DNA of 64,000 nucleotides from positions 1,674,001 to 1,738,000 of the forward strand of contig NZ_UHFA01000002.1 of assembly GCF_900459175.1 (NCBI RefSeq). The letters are read 5' to 3'. A program made the position numbers and the translations under genes. Below are positions 50,680 to 59,980 of this stretch, piece after piece; positions within the stretch are counted from its first letter, which is position 1; every line of letters starts with the position of its first letter. A model generated the notes under the pieces. That model was not told where the DNA came from. It worked only from the letters and a program-made list of their open reading frames with translations, and searched no databases. The stretch comes from Streptococcus downei MFe28. Its GTDB lineage: Bacteria; Bacillota; Bacilli; Lactobacillales; Streptococcaceae.

Positions 50680-52974
50680 TTACTTCTTCTCAATTGGAGC
50701 GACGCTTGCCAGGACCTTCTTGAGGCCGACTTCTGGGAATTTGATTTTGAGTTCCTGAGTCTTGCCAGTGCCTGAGACTTCTAGCACCGTGCCATCTCCC
50801 CATTTGCGGTGGTGGGCAATATCACCAATCTGCCAATCGACAGCGGATTTATCAGAAGCACCAGCCCCTTGGGCTTGGGCTACGGCTGGCCGAGCAGTCG
50901 CAAAGGATTTTGGTGCTGCTTGTGCCTTTCTGGTCTGCAAGGCTTGGGCCAGACTCATGCCTTGACCAAACTTAGTCTCTCCGCTATCACGATAGGTAGC
51001 GGCAAAGGAGCTATTGGCCGGCCTTGCCAGACCTTGGTAGTCCAGCAGGTCATCAGAAATTTCCCTGATAAAGCGAGTTGGTCGGTTGTAGTTGGATTTC
51101 CCAAAGAGGGTCCGGCTGTTGGCGTTGGTCAGGTAGAGGACTTCTTCTGCCCGAGTGATGCCGACATAGGCCAGGCGACGCTCTTCTTCCAATTCATCGG
51201 GGTCTTCGGCGGCTCGGCTGAGGGGGAAGACATTTTCCTCCATACCAATCAGAAAGACAACTGGGAATTCCAGTCCCTTAGCGGCATGCAGGGTCATGAG
51301 GGTGACTTCTGCCGACTCAACATCGCCATCATCGGTATCAGCAATCAGAGCCAAGTCATTGAGGAAACGGCTAAGCTTGTCCAGACCAGCCTCATCTTCT
51401 GGGGCATCGTCCTTGTTCTCATCGAAATTCTTGGTAACGGTCAGGAATTCTTCAATATTTTCAATTCGTGCTTGACTTTCCAAGGTATTTTGCACCTGGA
51501 GGGCCTCCAAATAGCCTGTCTTGTCCAAGACCGCTTCAACCAATTCGGTCAGACTATAGTTGTCCAAATCAGCCCGCAGATTGAGCAGACTATTGGCCAA
51601 ATCCCAGACGGCTTGGGCAGCCTTGCCCTTGATAGGAGAAAGCATAATTTGCTCGGAAGCTTCCAGCAGGCTGAGATTCTGCTCTAGAGCAAAAGTCCGA
51701 ATTTTCTCCAGCGTTCCTGGTCCCACACCCCGCTTGGGTTCATTGACAATCCGCTCATAGCTGATATTGTCATGGGTATTGGCTATAACATTGAGGTAGG
51801 AAATGACATCACGAATTTCCTTACGGCTGTAGAACTTGGTGCCCCCGACCATGGTGTAGGGGATGTTGGACTTGAGCAGGGCTTCTTCAATGGTCCGCGA
51901 CTGGGCATTGGTCCGATAGAGGACAGCGAAGTCCTTGAAATCACGCCTATTTTCCCTGACCTCTTGGTCAATGGTTGAGGCAACAAAGACAGCTTCATCC
52001 CTTTCATCATGAGCCTGATAATAAACAATTTCTTGTCCCTCATCATTTTGGGTCCAGAGTTTCTTGGGTCTGCGGTTGCGATTATTGTTGATGACATCGT
52101 TGGCCGCTTGGAGAATCTTCTTGGTAGAGCGATAATTTTCCTCCAGAAGAACGACCTTGGCTTCAGGATAATCCTTTTCAAAATCTAGGATATTCTGCAT
52201 ATCAGCCCCCCGCCAGCCGTAGATGGATTGGTCGGCATCACCGACAACACAAATATTCTTAAAACGGGAAGCCAAAAGCTTAACCAGCTGATACTGGGCG
52301 TGGTTGGTATCTTGATACTCATCGACATGGATATACTGGTAACGCTGTTGGTAGTAGGCTAGGACATCAGGATTGCTGTCAAAGAGCCGCAAAGTCAGCA
52401 TAATCAGGTCATCAAAGTCCATGGCCTCGCTGCGACGAAGTTCTTCCTGATAGGCCTTGTAGCACTTGGCCACAATCTGGGTGTACATATCCCCTGCCTG
52501 CTGCTCATAAGCCACTTCATCAATCAGGTCATTTTTGGCATTAGAAATGGTGCCCAGAATAGCCCTCTCATTCCACTTCTTAGAATCCATGTTGAAACCC
52601 TTGATAATCCGTTTCATCAGGGTGCGTTGCTCACCGGGATCGACAATGGTAAAATTGCGGTCGTAGCCGATATGGTCGGCCTCCCGTCGTAAAATTCGCA
52701 CACACATGGAGTGGAAGGTGGCAATCAGGGTTTCTTCGGTGGCTGGATTGAGGAGCATGGCTCGCTCCCGCATTTCCCTGGCTGCCTTATTGGTAAAGGT
52801 AATGGCCAAAATATTCCAGGGATTAACCATTTTTTCATCAATTAAATAGGCAATCCTATGGGTCAGGACTCGGGTCTTACCAGAACCGGCCCCAGCCATA
52901 ATCAAAAGCGGCCCCTGAGTAGTTCTGACCGCTTCTGCTTGCTTGTCGTTCATTCCATTCAATAAAGGATTCAT
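50680..52974 (-). CDS. pcrA: ATP-dependent DNA helicase PcrA
   Basis: About 764 aa, superfamily 1A. Walker [19 protein letters not shown] near the N-terminus, motif [16 protein letters not shown], motif [17 protein letters not shown], motif [17 protein letters not shown]-terminal Tudor-like part [19 protein letters not shown] is typical of PcrA. It unwinds DNA in repair and clears RecA and stalled RNA polymerase. ATG 52974 is used; GTG at 52977 is adjacent. Confidence 0.96.
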   Translation of the reverse strand: MNPLLNGMNDKQAEAVRTTQGPLLIMAGAGSGKTRVLTHRIAYLIDEKMVNPWNILAITFTNKAAREMRERAMLLNPATEETLIATFHSMCVRILRREADHIGYDRNFTIVDPGEQRTLMKRIIKGFNMDSKKWNERAILGTISNAKNDLIDEVAYEQQAGDMYTQIVAKCYKAYQEELRRSEAMDFDDLIMLTLRLFDSNPDVLAYYQQRYQYIHVDEYQDTNHAQYQLVKLLASRFKNICVVGDADQSIYGWRGADMQNILDFEKDYPEAKVVLLEENYRSTKKILQAANDVINNNRNRRPKKLWTQNDEGQEIVYYQAHDERDEAVFVASTIDQEVRENRRDFKDFAVLYRTNAQSRTIEEALLKSNIPYTMVGGTKFYSRKEIRDVISYLNVIANTHDNISYERIVNEPKRGVGPGTLEKIRTFALEQNLSLLEASEQIMLSPIKGKAAQAVWDLANSLLNLRADLDNYSLTELVEAVLDKTGYLEALQVQNTLESQARIENIEEFLTVTKNFDENKDDAPEDEAGLDKLSRFLNDLALIADTDDGDVESAEVTLMTLHAAKGLEFPVVFLIGMEENVFPLSRAAEDPDELEEERRLAYVGITRAEEVLYLTNANSRTLFGKSNYNRPTRFIREISDDLLDYQGLARPANSSFAATYRDSGETKFGQGMSLAQALQTRKAQAAPKSFATARPAVAQAQGAGASDKSAVDWQIGDIAHHRKWGDGTVLEVSGTGKTQELKIKFPEVGLKKVLASVAPIEKK

Positions 52975-53041
52975 CACATTTTTCCTTATAAGTAAGATTT
53001 CACGGACAAAGCAAGTCTATTATTGATATTTAGACTTGCTA

Positions 53042-53065
53042 CAAAAACCGCTAGAGCGTTTTTTA
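53042..53065. terminator. Bidirectional hairpin in the pcrA upstream region
   Basis: AAAAACCGCT-AG-AGCGTTTTTT. Next to it, GCAAGTCTA and TAGACTTGC (53011-53040) form a second hairpin. A promoter-like TATAAT lies beyond both (53094-53099), so they would be in the pcrA leader. Confidence 0.55.
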
Positions 53066-53194
53066 TGTCCCTGACTAACTCCGCTAAAGCAATATTATAG
53101 TTTGCTTTAGCTTCGTATCGCAAAGCCGTTAAGCAACTCAATGGATTAGAAAGGTATGGGAGGCCTTTTTAACCCGAGCCTGAAAATGAAAAGG

Positions 53195-53250
53195 CGAGGT
53201 GGAAAGCAGGTGATGGAGTAGCGGACTCCAAGCCTGCTTTATCTTTTTCC
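53195..53250 (+). ncRNA. Candidate structured RNA or attenuator
   Basis: AAAGCAGG...CCTGCTTT (8-bp arms) encloses GGAGT-AGCGG-ACTCC, followed by ATCTTTTTCC on the plus strand. The surrounding 300 bp have no gene. It could be a terminated small RNA or a relic; I do not recognise the family. Confidence 0.4.
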
Positions 53251-53370
53251 AAAGAGTTTTAGGCGTGTTCATTTCAATTTCGCCCTAAAATTATAACACA
53301 AATCCGCTTGGGTTACTAAAAAGTTGGAGGGGGAAATTTGCTAATGAAATCATTCAAGGTTAGAGTCTTA

Positions 53371-53448
53371 TACGCAATAAAAATCAAAATCCCGAATAGA
53401 TGATGTAGCTTATTTGTATAGAATTCAGATTTTGATTTTTATTGAGTA
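53371..53448. mobile_element. 78-bp palindromic relative of the RUP-like MITE
   Basis: The left end TACGCAATAAAAATCAAAATC is the inverted match of the right end GATTTTGATTTTTATTGAGTA, the same right-end sequence as the 101-bp family. Flanks are TTA and CTA. The element looks like two right ends joined head to head. Confidence 0.75.
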
Positions 53449-53477
53449 CTATTTCCTTAATCACAAAAAAGAAGAAG

Positions 53478-53493
53478 CCCAGTTCAACTGGAC
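53478..53493 (-). terminator. Terminator past the basic hypothetical gene
   Basis: CCAGTT-GAACTGG hairpin followed by a CTTCTTCTTTTTT tract on the minus strand. Confidence 0.6.
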
Positions 53494-53582
53494 CTCTCCT
53501 CGGAGATTATGAAAAAGAAAAGTTTATTTAGGATGACTATAGTATAGCGACTCTTACTTAAATGAGACTAAAGAAACTCCTG

Positions 53583-54017
53583 TTAGCCGATTTTTTCTAA
53601 AGATTTGCGGTAGCGCAACCGCCAGCGGTAATAATCCAGAGAAATGGTCATCTTGTTTCGCCAGTTAAAATCATGGCGGAGAAAGCGCAGGCTCTGGCGA
53701 AAGTGCTTGAGACCAGCTGTCTGCCAATTTTCTCTGGTCAAAAACTGCCCCCTGGTTCGCCAATACTGCTCTTCATAGCGGTAATAGAGCTTGCGAACCC
53801 GGGCCAGATGCATGAGGGGCTGGTAGTTATTGGCCTCCTTATAGACATCGGTGGGAACATTGATAAGAGCACCGTAGAGCAGATTTTTCCAGTCCTTGGG
53901 ATGCTCGTGAAAATATATCCGCATGGGCTTTTGCAGGTCACGGGGAAGCTGATAATGCCAGCGTTTGCCATTTAAAAATTCCACTTGCACATAAAATATC
54001 TTCTTTCGTCTTGACAT
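53583..54017 (-). CDS. Basic hypothetical protein
   Basis: 144 aa from ATG 54017 (MSRRKKIFYVQVEFLNGKRWHYQLP) with a GGAGGAGAG site; the in-frame start 33 bases upstream covers the ribosome site. Very rich in Arg, Tyr and Trp, no signal or membrane helix, strongly basic C-terminus (YYRWRLRYRKSLEKI). It may bind nucleic acid or act near the wall. Family not recognised. It lies 70 bp downstream of malR. Confidence 0.75.
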   Translation of the reverse strand: MSRRKKIFYVQVEFLNGKRWHYQLPRDLQKPMRIYFHEHPKDWKNLLYGALINVPTDVYKEANNYQPLMHLARVRKLYYRYEEQYWRTRGQFLTRENWQTAGLKHFRQSLRFLRHDFNWRNKMTISLDYYRWRLRYRKSLEKIG

Positions 54018-54087
54018 GAGCTCTCTCCTCCCACTTAAAACTAGAGCCATTATAGCAAAAATTTTAAGTCAAGGGTGGTGCTTTAGC

Positions 54088-55107
54088 TTAAGATTTTCGG
54101 ATATTTTTGACACTTTCACGTTTTTTTAGGTCAAAGGGAACCAGTACCTTGGCCCTGACCTTGGACTTTTGTTGAACCAAAGCCCAAACCCGCTCAAAGG
54201 CAATTCGCCCCAAATTTTTAATATTGATATCAAAGGAGGTTAAATAGGGGTGAAGAATCTGGGCATAGGCTGAATTATTGAAAGACACTAGGGACAAGTC
54301 CTCAGGCACGCGCAAACCGTGGAGGTTAAAAAATTCCATGACCTTAAGGGCCGTCAAATCATCGATAACAACCAAGGCGCTGATAGCCTGGCTCTGGACA
54401 TAATCCAAGAGCTTGTCTAGAGTCTTACTATCCGACTTATCAAATAAAAAGGACGGGTGTCGGGGCAAATCATTTAAACTAGTGCCAATCCCGTAGCCGA
54501 TATAGCGCTCCAGGTAGACCTCGCTGGTCAGGTCATCTGTGATAAAGAGAATATTGCGGTGACCCATTTGGACCAAATGGTCAACAGCTGTGCGGGCCAT
54601 GAGCTTATTGTCATTGTCAACATAGGTGGTTTCGTTTTCATAATCAACAGGTGTTCCCAGCACGACAAAGGGGATTTGATTGGCCAGAAGAAATTTCTGG
54701 ACGGGGTCATCTGCCATGGTATAAAGCACGATAAAGCCGTCCACCCGTTTTTCCGCGTACATTCGCTTGATTTGCTCCTCCAACTCTTGGACCGAAGGAC
54801 CTACAGCAATCGATACCGTATAGTTGTTCTCCTTAGCTTCATGATTAATCACCGTCATGATTTCCATGTTGAAGGGCTGACTGTGACGCTCCTGTTTGGT
54901 GATGGGCGGAAAGACCAAACCGATGGCCTGGCTATCATTACTGGCCAGCATCTTAGCAGCAATATTGGGAACATAGCCCAGTTCCTTCATGGCCTTATTA
55001 ACCCTGTCCTTGGTCTTTTGGGAAATGGCAGAGCTATCCTGCAGGGTTCGGCTGACCGTAGAAGGACTGACACCAGCTCGTTCGGCTACATCCTTGATGG
55101 TTACCAT
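54088..55107 (-). CDS. malR: Maltose operon repressor MalR, LacI family
   Basis: 339 aa. N-terminal LacI-type helix-turn-helix VTIKDVAERAGVSPSTVSRTLQ, then a periplasmic-binding-like ligand domain. Position beside the glucosidase gene and malXFG matches streptococcal MalR, which releases its operators with maltose or maltodextrin. Candidate operators lie at 56993-57198. GGAGG precedes the ATG. Confidence 0.9.
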   Translation of the reverse strand: MVTIKDVAERAGVSPSTVSRTLQDSSAISQKTKDRVNKAMKELGYVPNIAAKMLASNDSQAIGLVFPPITKQERHSQPFNMEIMTVINHEAKENNYTVSIAVGPSVQELEEQIKRMYAEKRVDGFIVLYTMADDPVQKFLLANQIPFVVLGTPVDYENETTYVDNDNKLMARTAVDHLVQMGHRNILFITDDLTSEVYLERYIGYGIGTSLNDLPRHPSFLFDKSDSKTLDKLLDYVQSQAISALVVIDDLTALKVMEFFNLHGLRVPEDLSLVSFNNSAYAQILHPYLTSFDINIKNLGRIAFERVWALVQQKSKVRAKVLVPFDLKKRESVKNIRKS

Positions 55108-55290
55108 AATATTTGCCTCCTTTCAAAACTTTCTGATAATCTCCCAACCTGGCTCCCCTACTCCTAAGGTAAGGCTGTTCTAAACCTGTTTTATTTCCGC
55201 TAGTCCTAGAAACCAGCTAGGGCTAATCTCAAATCGACCCTCTGAAGTAAAGAAGGGACTTTTTCGCCATTGTACAACTTGTGACCTAAA

Positions 55291-55318
55291 AGCTCAACCA
55301 GGGAGCTGAGGCTAGCTG
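55291..55318 (-). terminator. Hairpin after the glucosidase gene
   Basis: AGCTC-N7-GAGCT followed by TTTTA on the minus strand. A second hairpin (CCTAG...CTAGG) lies near 55200-55225. Weak but sensibly placed. Confidence 0.45.
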
Positions 55319-55336
55319 TTTTTCCCGAACATTCCC

Positions 55337-56971
55337 TTATTTTCTGGAACGAACATAGACATGGTAGTCATAAGCATCTAAATCAAGCTGGTCCTGCAAG
55401 ATTAGAGGTTGGTTGAACAAATCCAGCTCCTGCCACTCTGCCAGGTCCAGGTTGGATAAGTCTAGGGTCAACTTTTGCGGAGCTAGGTTGACTAAAATCA
55501 GATAAGCTTTGTCATCCAGCTCCCTCTGGTAGGCAAAAACTCGGTCTTGGCCTGTCTCTAGAGCAGAAAAACTCCCTCGGCTAATGACAGCTTCCTGGTG
55601 GCGAAGGGCAATCAAACGCTTATAGAGATAAAAGAGTGAGCCTTCTTGGGCCATTTGGGACTGGACATTTCTGGTCTGGTAATTGCTGTTGAGCACCATC
55701 CAAGGCTGACCAGTCGTAAAGCCAGCTTGAGGGCTGGCATCCCACTGCATGGGCAAGCGAGCGTGATCTCGACTCCACTGGGTAGCCTGAGCTAGGGCTT
55801 CCTTTTCACTCAGTCCCTGGGCCAGCAAGTCCTGGTAGGTCAGCTTGACACTTCTTGAGTCTATCTGGTCTGCTGAGGTAAAGAGGCCATTGGTCATACC
55901 TATCTCTTGCCCCTGAAAGATTAGGGGGGTGCCTCTCAGGAGGAAATAGGCGACAGCAAAAGCCTTTGCGCAAGCTTGGCTAGCATCCCCAAAGGCAGAA
56001 ATAATTCGGGGAATATCATGATTTTCCAGATAGAGGGCATTCCAGCCTCGCTGGCTCAAGTCCTCCTGCCAGCGCTTAAGAACGGCAATTAGGCCTGCCA
56101 CATCACCTTGATTATCTGGGGTGCGACGATTATGCTCCCACTCAATAATCATGGTCATAAAGCCAGTTTCTGCATCGGTCCAAGCTGGCGCCTCTTGACT
56201 GGTAACACCAGAGGCTTCGCCAACACTCAAGGCTCCATAGTGATCAAAGATGGCCTTGATTTCAGTCATATAGCTTTCGATTCCCTTGACATTCATAAAG
56301 GGAGCCCAAGGGCCGTCTCCTTCCCAAGATTTGATTTGAAAATCCCAGGGCTCTTTCTGAAGGTGACTGATGGCATCCAAGCGAAAACCATCCAGGCCAA
56401 AGTCTAACCAGTAGGCAATCATCTGATAGATTTCCTGGCGTAGACGGGGATTTTTCCAATTCAGGTCGGGTTGTTTGGCATCAAAAATATGGAAATAGGC
56501 TTCTTGGGTTTTCTCGTCGTAAGTCCAAGCCGAAGTCCCCTGAAAGGACTTCCAATTATTGGGCATTTTATCAGGACTGGCAGCTTGCCAAAGATAGTAG
56601 TCACGGTAAGGATTATCCTTAGACTTTCTGGCTTCCTTAAACCAAGGGTGCTGGTCCGAAGTGTGATTAACCACTAAATCCATGATAACCTTTAACCCTA
56701 GTGCGTGGGCCTGTTTTAATAATTCCCTTAAATCATCCAAGGTCCCAAATTCAGGATTGATAGCATAATAGTCGGAAATATCATAGCCATTATCTACCAT
56801 TGGAGAGGCATAGACAGGGTTAATCCAAATCACATCAATTCCCAGTTCTTTTAGATAGGGAAGTTTTTCAAGAATACCTGGCAGATCTCCCTTGCCATCC
56901 CCATTACTATCCTTAAAGGAACGGGGATAAATTTGATAAATCGTCGCCTCTTGCCACCACTTGTCAGCCAT
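55337..56971 (-). CDS. GH13 alpha-glucosidase / oligo-1,6-glucosidase
   Basis: 544 aa. (beta/alpha)8 barrel with region I MDLVVNHTSDQH, nucleophile region GFRLDAISHL, acid/base region VGEASGV and region IV ENHDIPRI. N-terminal WWQEATIYQIYPRSFKDSNGDG places it in the GH13_31 group acting on isomaltose, panose or dextran ends. The bases are Asp, Glu and Asp as required. Divergent from malX, so it probably digests imported maltodextrin or isomaltooligosaccharide. Exact linkage not determinable. Confidence 0.9.
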   Translation of the reverse strand: MADKWWQEATIYQIYPRSFKDSNGDGKGDLPGILEKLPYLKELGIDVIWINPVYASPMVDNGYDISDYYAINPEFGTLDDLRELLKQAHALGLKVIMDLVVNHTSDQHPWFKEARKSKDNPYRDYYLWQAASPDKMPNNWKSFQGTSAWTYDEKTQEAYFHIFDAKQPDLNWKNPRLRQEIYQMIAYWLDFGLDGFRLDAISHLQKEPWDFQIKSWEGDGPWAPFMNVKGIESYMTEIKAIFDHYGALSVGEASGVTSQEAPAWTDAETGFMTMIIEWEHNRRTPDNQGDVAGLIAVLKRWQEDLSQRGWNALYLENHDIPRIISAFGDASQACAKAFAVAYFLLRGTPLIFQGQEIGMTNGLFTSADQIDSRSVKLTYQDLLAQGLSEKEALAQATQWSRDHARLPMQWDASPQAGFTTGQPWMVLNSNYQTRNVQSQMAQEGSLFYLYKRLIALRHQEAVISRGSFSALETGQDRVFAYQRELDDKAYLILVNLAPQKLTLDLSNLDLAEWQELDLFNQPLILQDQLDLDAYDYHVYVRSRK

Positions 56972-56992
56972 AGCCTACCTCCAAAATAACTT

Positions 56993-57064
56993 TGTAAGCG
57001 TTTTACTTGATTCTAATGTAGCACCTATTTTTCAAAAATGCAAGAGTTTCTGCAAGCGATTGCA
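56993..57064 (-). promoter_or_regulatory. Promoter and two operators of the glucosidase gene
   Basis: TTGCAT (57038-57043), 17 bp, TACATT (57015-57020) on the minus strand. TGCAAGCGATTGCA (57051-57064), a near-palindromic LacI/CcpA-type site, lies just upstream of -35. TGTAAGCGTTTTAC (56993-57006) lies just downstream of -10. Confidence 0.75.
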
Positions 57065-57173
57065 TTGAAAATTTGTAATCTTTGTAAAAATCTCCCTAGG
57101 CCTCTAACTACCCTCTTTAAGAGGCTTCCACTAACTTTTCCGTAAAATCATTTAAAAATTTTTCTAAAAATAC

Positions 57174-57202
57174 TTGACTTTTTTTGCAAACGATTTCATA
57201 AT
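57174..57202 (+). promoter_or_regulatory. malX promoter with embedded operator
   Basis: TTGACT (57174-57179), 17 bp, CATAAT (57197-57202). The operator TGCAAACGATTTCA (57185-57198) fills the spacer, so a bound MalR or CcpA would block RNA polymerase. Confidence 0.8.
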
Positions 57203-57244
57203 AAGAGTGTAAATTAAATTTTTATGTTTTAGGAGGAAATAAAC

Positions 57245-58471
57245 ATGAAAAAATGGAAAAAGATTGTTGCAGGTGGAGTCGCTCTTCTATCTGTTGCAAC
57301 TCTAGCAGCTTGTTCTGGTAACAAGTCTTCTGACACAACCCTTAAGCTCTGGGTTCCAACCGGTGCCAAAAATTCTTATTCGGCAACCGTCAAGGAATTT
57401 GAAAAGAATAATAAGGGCATTAAGATTGAAGTCAAGGAGTCCAATGACTCTAAGGCACAAGAGGTTGTTTCCAAAGATGCTGCCGCTGCTGCTGATGTCT
57501 TCTCCATGCCTCACGACCAACTGGGTCAGCTGGTAGAAGCCAAAATCATCCAACCAATTCCTGACAAGTATGTCAAGGAAGTCAAGGCCAACAATGTTGA
57601 AAATGCCGTAACTGGTGCCCAATATAAGGGCAAAACCTATGCTTTCCCATTTGGAGTTGAATCGCAAGTTCTCCTCTATAATAAAAATAAATTATCTGCT
57701 GAAGATGTAAAATCTTATGAAACCATGACCTCTAAGGCCAAATTTGGTAACAGCTTCAACGAAGTCAATGCTTATTCTGTTGCACCTCTGATGTTATCAG
57801 TCGGTAACACCCTCTTCGGAGCTAACGGTGAAGATGCTAAGGGAACCAATTGGGCAAACGAAAAAGGTGTTGCGGTTATGCAATGGCTGGCTGATCAAAA
57901 GAACAATTCTGGTTTTGTTAATGTTCCTGACAATGAAGCTGTTTCTAAATTCGGTAACGGCGCAGTTGATGCCATCGAAACTGGTCCTTGGAACTACCCA
58001 GATGCAGTTAAAGCACTTGGCAAAGATAAGATGGGCGTAGCTGTTTACCCAACCGTTAAAATCGGTGACCAAGAAGTCCAACAAAAGGCCTTCATGGGGG
58101 TTAAACTCTATGCCGTTAACCAAGCTCCTGCCAAGGGTAATGCCAAACGTATCGCTGCTGCTTACAAGTTGGCTTCTTACCTGACTTCTAAAGATAGTCA
58201 AGCCAACCAATTCAAGACTCGTAGCATCGTCCCTTCAAACAAGCAAGTTCAATCCTCAAGTGCTGTAACGTCTGACCCATTGGCTAAGGTTGTGGCAACC
58301 ATGACTAGCTCAAGCGACTACACGGTCGTTATGCCTAAGATTAGCCAAATGTCAACCTTCTGGAATGTTTCAGCTCCTCTGCTTAGCGGACCTTACTCTG
58401 GTAAAATTGCTCCAGCTGACTACATGGCTAAACTGAAACAATTTGATGAAGACTTGGCTGCAACCAAATAA
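57245..58471 (+). CDS. malX: Maltose/maltodextrin-binding lipoprotein
   Basis: 408 aa. Lipoprotein signal with lipobox LAAC, Cys23 acylated. The family-1 solute-binding fold follows: TLKLWVPTGAKNSYSATVKEFEKNNKGIKIEV near the N-terminus and GPWNYPDAVKAL near the ligand cleft. Captures maltodextrin for MalFG and the ATPase. AGGAGG precedes the ATG. Two hairpins separate it from malF, a common way to make more binding protein than permease. Confidence 0.94.
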   Translation: MKKWKKIVAGGVALLSVATLAACSGNKSSDTTLKLWVPTGAKNSYSATVKEFEKNNKGIKIEVKESNDSKAQEVVSKDAAAAADVFSMPHDQLGQLVEAKIIQPIPDKYVKEVKANNVENAVTGAQYKGKTYAFPFGVESQVLLYNKNKLSAEDVKSYETMTSKAKFGNSFNEVNAYSVAPLMLSVGNTLFGANGEDAKGTNWANEKGVAVMQWLADQKNNSGFVNVPDNEAVSKFGNGAVDAIETGPWNYPDAVKALGKDKMGVAVYPTVKIGDQEVQQKAFMGVKLYAVNQAPAKGNAKRIAAAYKLASYLTSKDSQANQFKTRSIVPSNKQVQSSSAVTSDPLAKVVATMTSSSDYTVVMPKISQMSTFWNVSAPLLSGPYSGKIAPADYMAKLKQFDEDLAATK

Positions 58472-58502
58472 GTCTCATACCTTTCTTAAATAGAAATGAC
58501 CG

Positions 58503-58530
58503 GGAGGTTGGGATAGGAATCCTAACCTCC
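58503..58530 (+). terminator. Intercistronic hairpin between malX and malF
   Basis: GGAGGTTGGGAT pairs with ATCCTAACCTCC, followed by TTATCTTATCTT. A second hairpin (CTGGTCA...TGACCAG, 58559-58583) follows. They likely reduce read-through or protect the malX mRNA. Confidence 0.65.
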
Positions 58531-58618
58531 TTATCTTATCTTGAGAGAAATGAACATACTGGTCATGGATAGCCCCTGACCAGATGGTATTGTTTGCATT
58601 ACCTTTTGGAGGTTACAC

Positions 58619-59980
58619 ATGAACAACTCTAACTACTACGAAAAGGTTCCTGTGCGAGAGGCCCTCAAGAAGGGGGGCTTAGACATTAAACTGTCTGCCA
58701 TCATTATGGGAACGCCCAATCTCGCTAATAAGCAGATTATTAAAGGACTCCTTTTTCTCCTTTCAGAAATTGTCTTTCTGATTAGCTTGGTCCTACAGGT
58801 CATTCCGGCCTTTAAGGGCTTGATTACCCTAGGTACCCACACCCAAGGGACGGTTACCGAAAAAGTCGACGGGATTGAAATTACCAAGACCGTTGAAGGA
58901 GACAATTCCATGCTGCTCCTAATTTTTGGGATTGCTGCCATCGTCTTCTGCTGTGTCTTTGCCTACATCTACTGGTGTAATCTAAAGAGTGCCCGCAATC
59001 TTTACGTCATGAAATCTGAAGGGCTCAAGGTTCCTAGCTTTAAGGAAGATTTTTCCAGCCTGGCTGATGGTCGTTTCCATATGACCATGATGTCCATTCC
59101 CCTTCTGGGAGTGCTCCTCTTTACCATTGTCCCTCTGGTTTATATGGTCTGCCTGGCCTTTACCAACTTTGACCACAACCACCTCCCACCTGGAAGTCTC
59201 TTCCATTGGGTGGGCTTCTCAAACTTTGGTAATGTCCTGACCGGCCGGATGGCAGGTTCCTTCTTCCCAATCCTGACCTGGACCTTGATTTGGGCAGTCT
59301 TTGCAACCGTCACCAACTTCTTCTTCGGGATTGTTTTAGCCCTGATTATCAACACCAAGGGACTGAAATTCAAGAAGCTCTGGCGGACCATTTTCGTCAT
59401 CACCATTGCCGTGCCAATCTTCATTTCTCTTTTGATTATGAAGAACCTCCTGGCACCTGGCGGACCGCTCAATGAGCTCTTGATGAACTTTGGCTTGACC
59501 AATCATCCCCTGCCTTTCTTGACCAATCCAACTTGGGCCAAGGTTTCCATCATCATTGTCAATATGTGGGTCGGTATTCCTTATACCATGCTGGTTTCGA
59601 CTTCTATCATTATGAATCTGCCTCAGGAACAATTGGAGGCGGCTGAAATTGACGGGGCTAGCAAGTTCCAAATTTTCAAACGCATCACCTTCCCACAAAT
59701 CCTGATTATTATGACCCCTACCCTTATCCAACAGTTCATCGGTAATATCAATAACTTCAACGTTATCTACCTCCTGACTGGTGGTGGTCCAGATAACCCT
59801 AACTTCTATCAAGCGGGTTCAACCGACCTCTTGGTAACCTGGCTCTACAAGCTGACTGTTTCAGCCAAGGACTACAATCTAGCTTCCGTTATTGGTATCC
59901 TGATTTTCATCCTGTCTGCTGTCTTTAGTTTGCTGACCTACACAAGAACAAGTTCTTATAAGGAAGGGGCTGTCAAATAA
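58619..59980 (+). CDS. malF: Maltodextrin ABC permease MalF
   Basis: 453 aa with eight membrane helices: two at the N-terminus around an extracellular loop (GTHTQGTVTEKVDGIEI), then six in the binding-protein-dependent transport domain. The EAA loop is EAAEIDGASKFQIFKRITFPQI. GGAGG precedes the ATG. Its stop overlaps the malG start by one base (TAATG). Confidence 0.94.
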   Translation: MNNSNYYEKVPVREALKKGGLDIKLSAIIMGTPNLANKQIIKGLLFLLSEIVFLISLVLQVIPAFKGLITLGTHTQGTVTEKVDGIEITKTVEGDNSMLLLIFGIAAIVFCCVFAYIYWCNLKSARNLYVMKSEGLKVPSFKEDFSSLADGRFHMTMMSIPLLGVLLFTIVPLVYMVCLAFTNFDHNHLPPGSLFHWVGFSNFGNVLTGRMAGSFFPILTWTLIWAVFATVTNFFFGIVLALIINTKGLKFKKLWRTIFVITIAVPIFISLLIMKNLLAPGGPLNELLMNFGLTNHPLPFLTNPTWAKVSIIIVNMWVGIPYTMLVSTSIIMNLPQEQLEAAEIDGASKFQIFKRITFPQILIIMTPTLIQQFIGNINNFNVIYLLTGGGPDNPNFYQAGSTDLLVTWLYKLTVSAKDYNLASVIGILIFILSAVFSLLTYTRTSSYKEGAVK

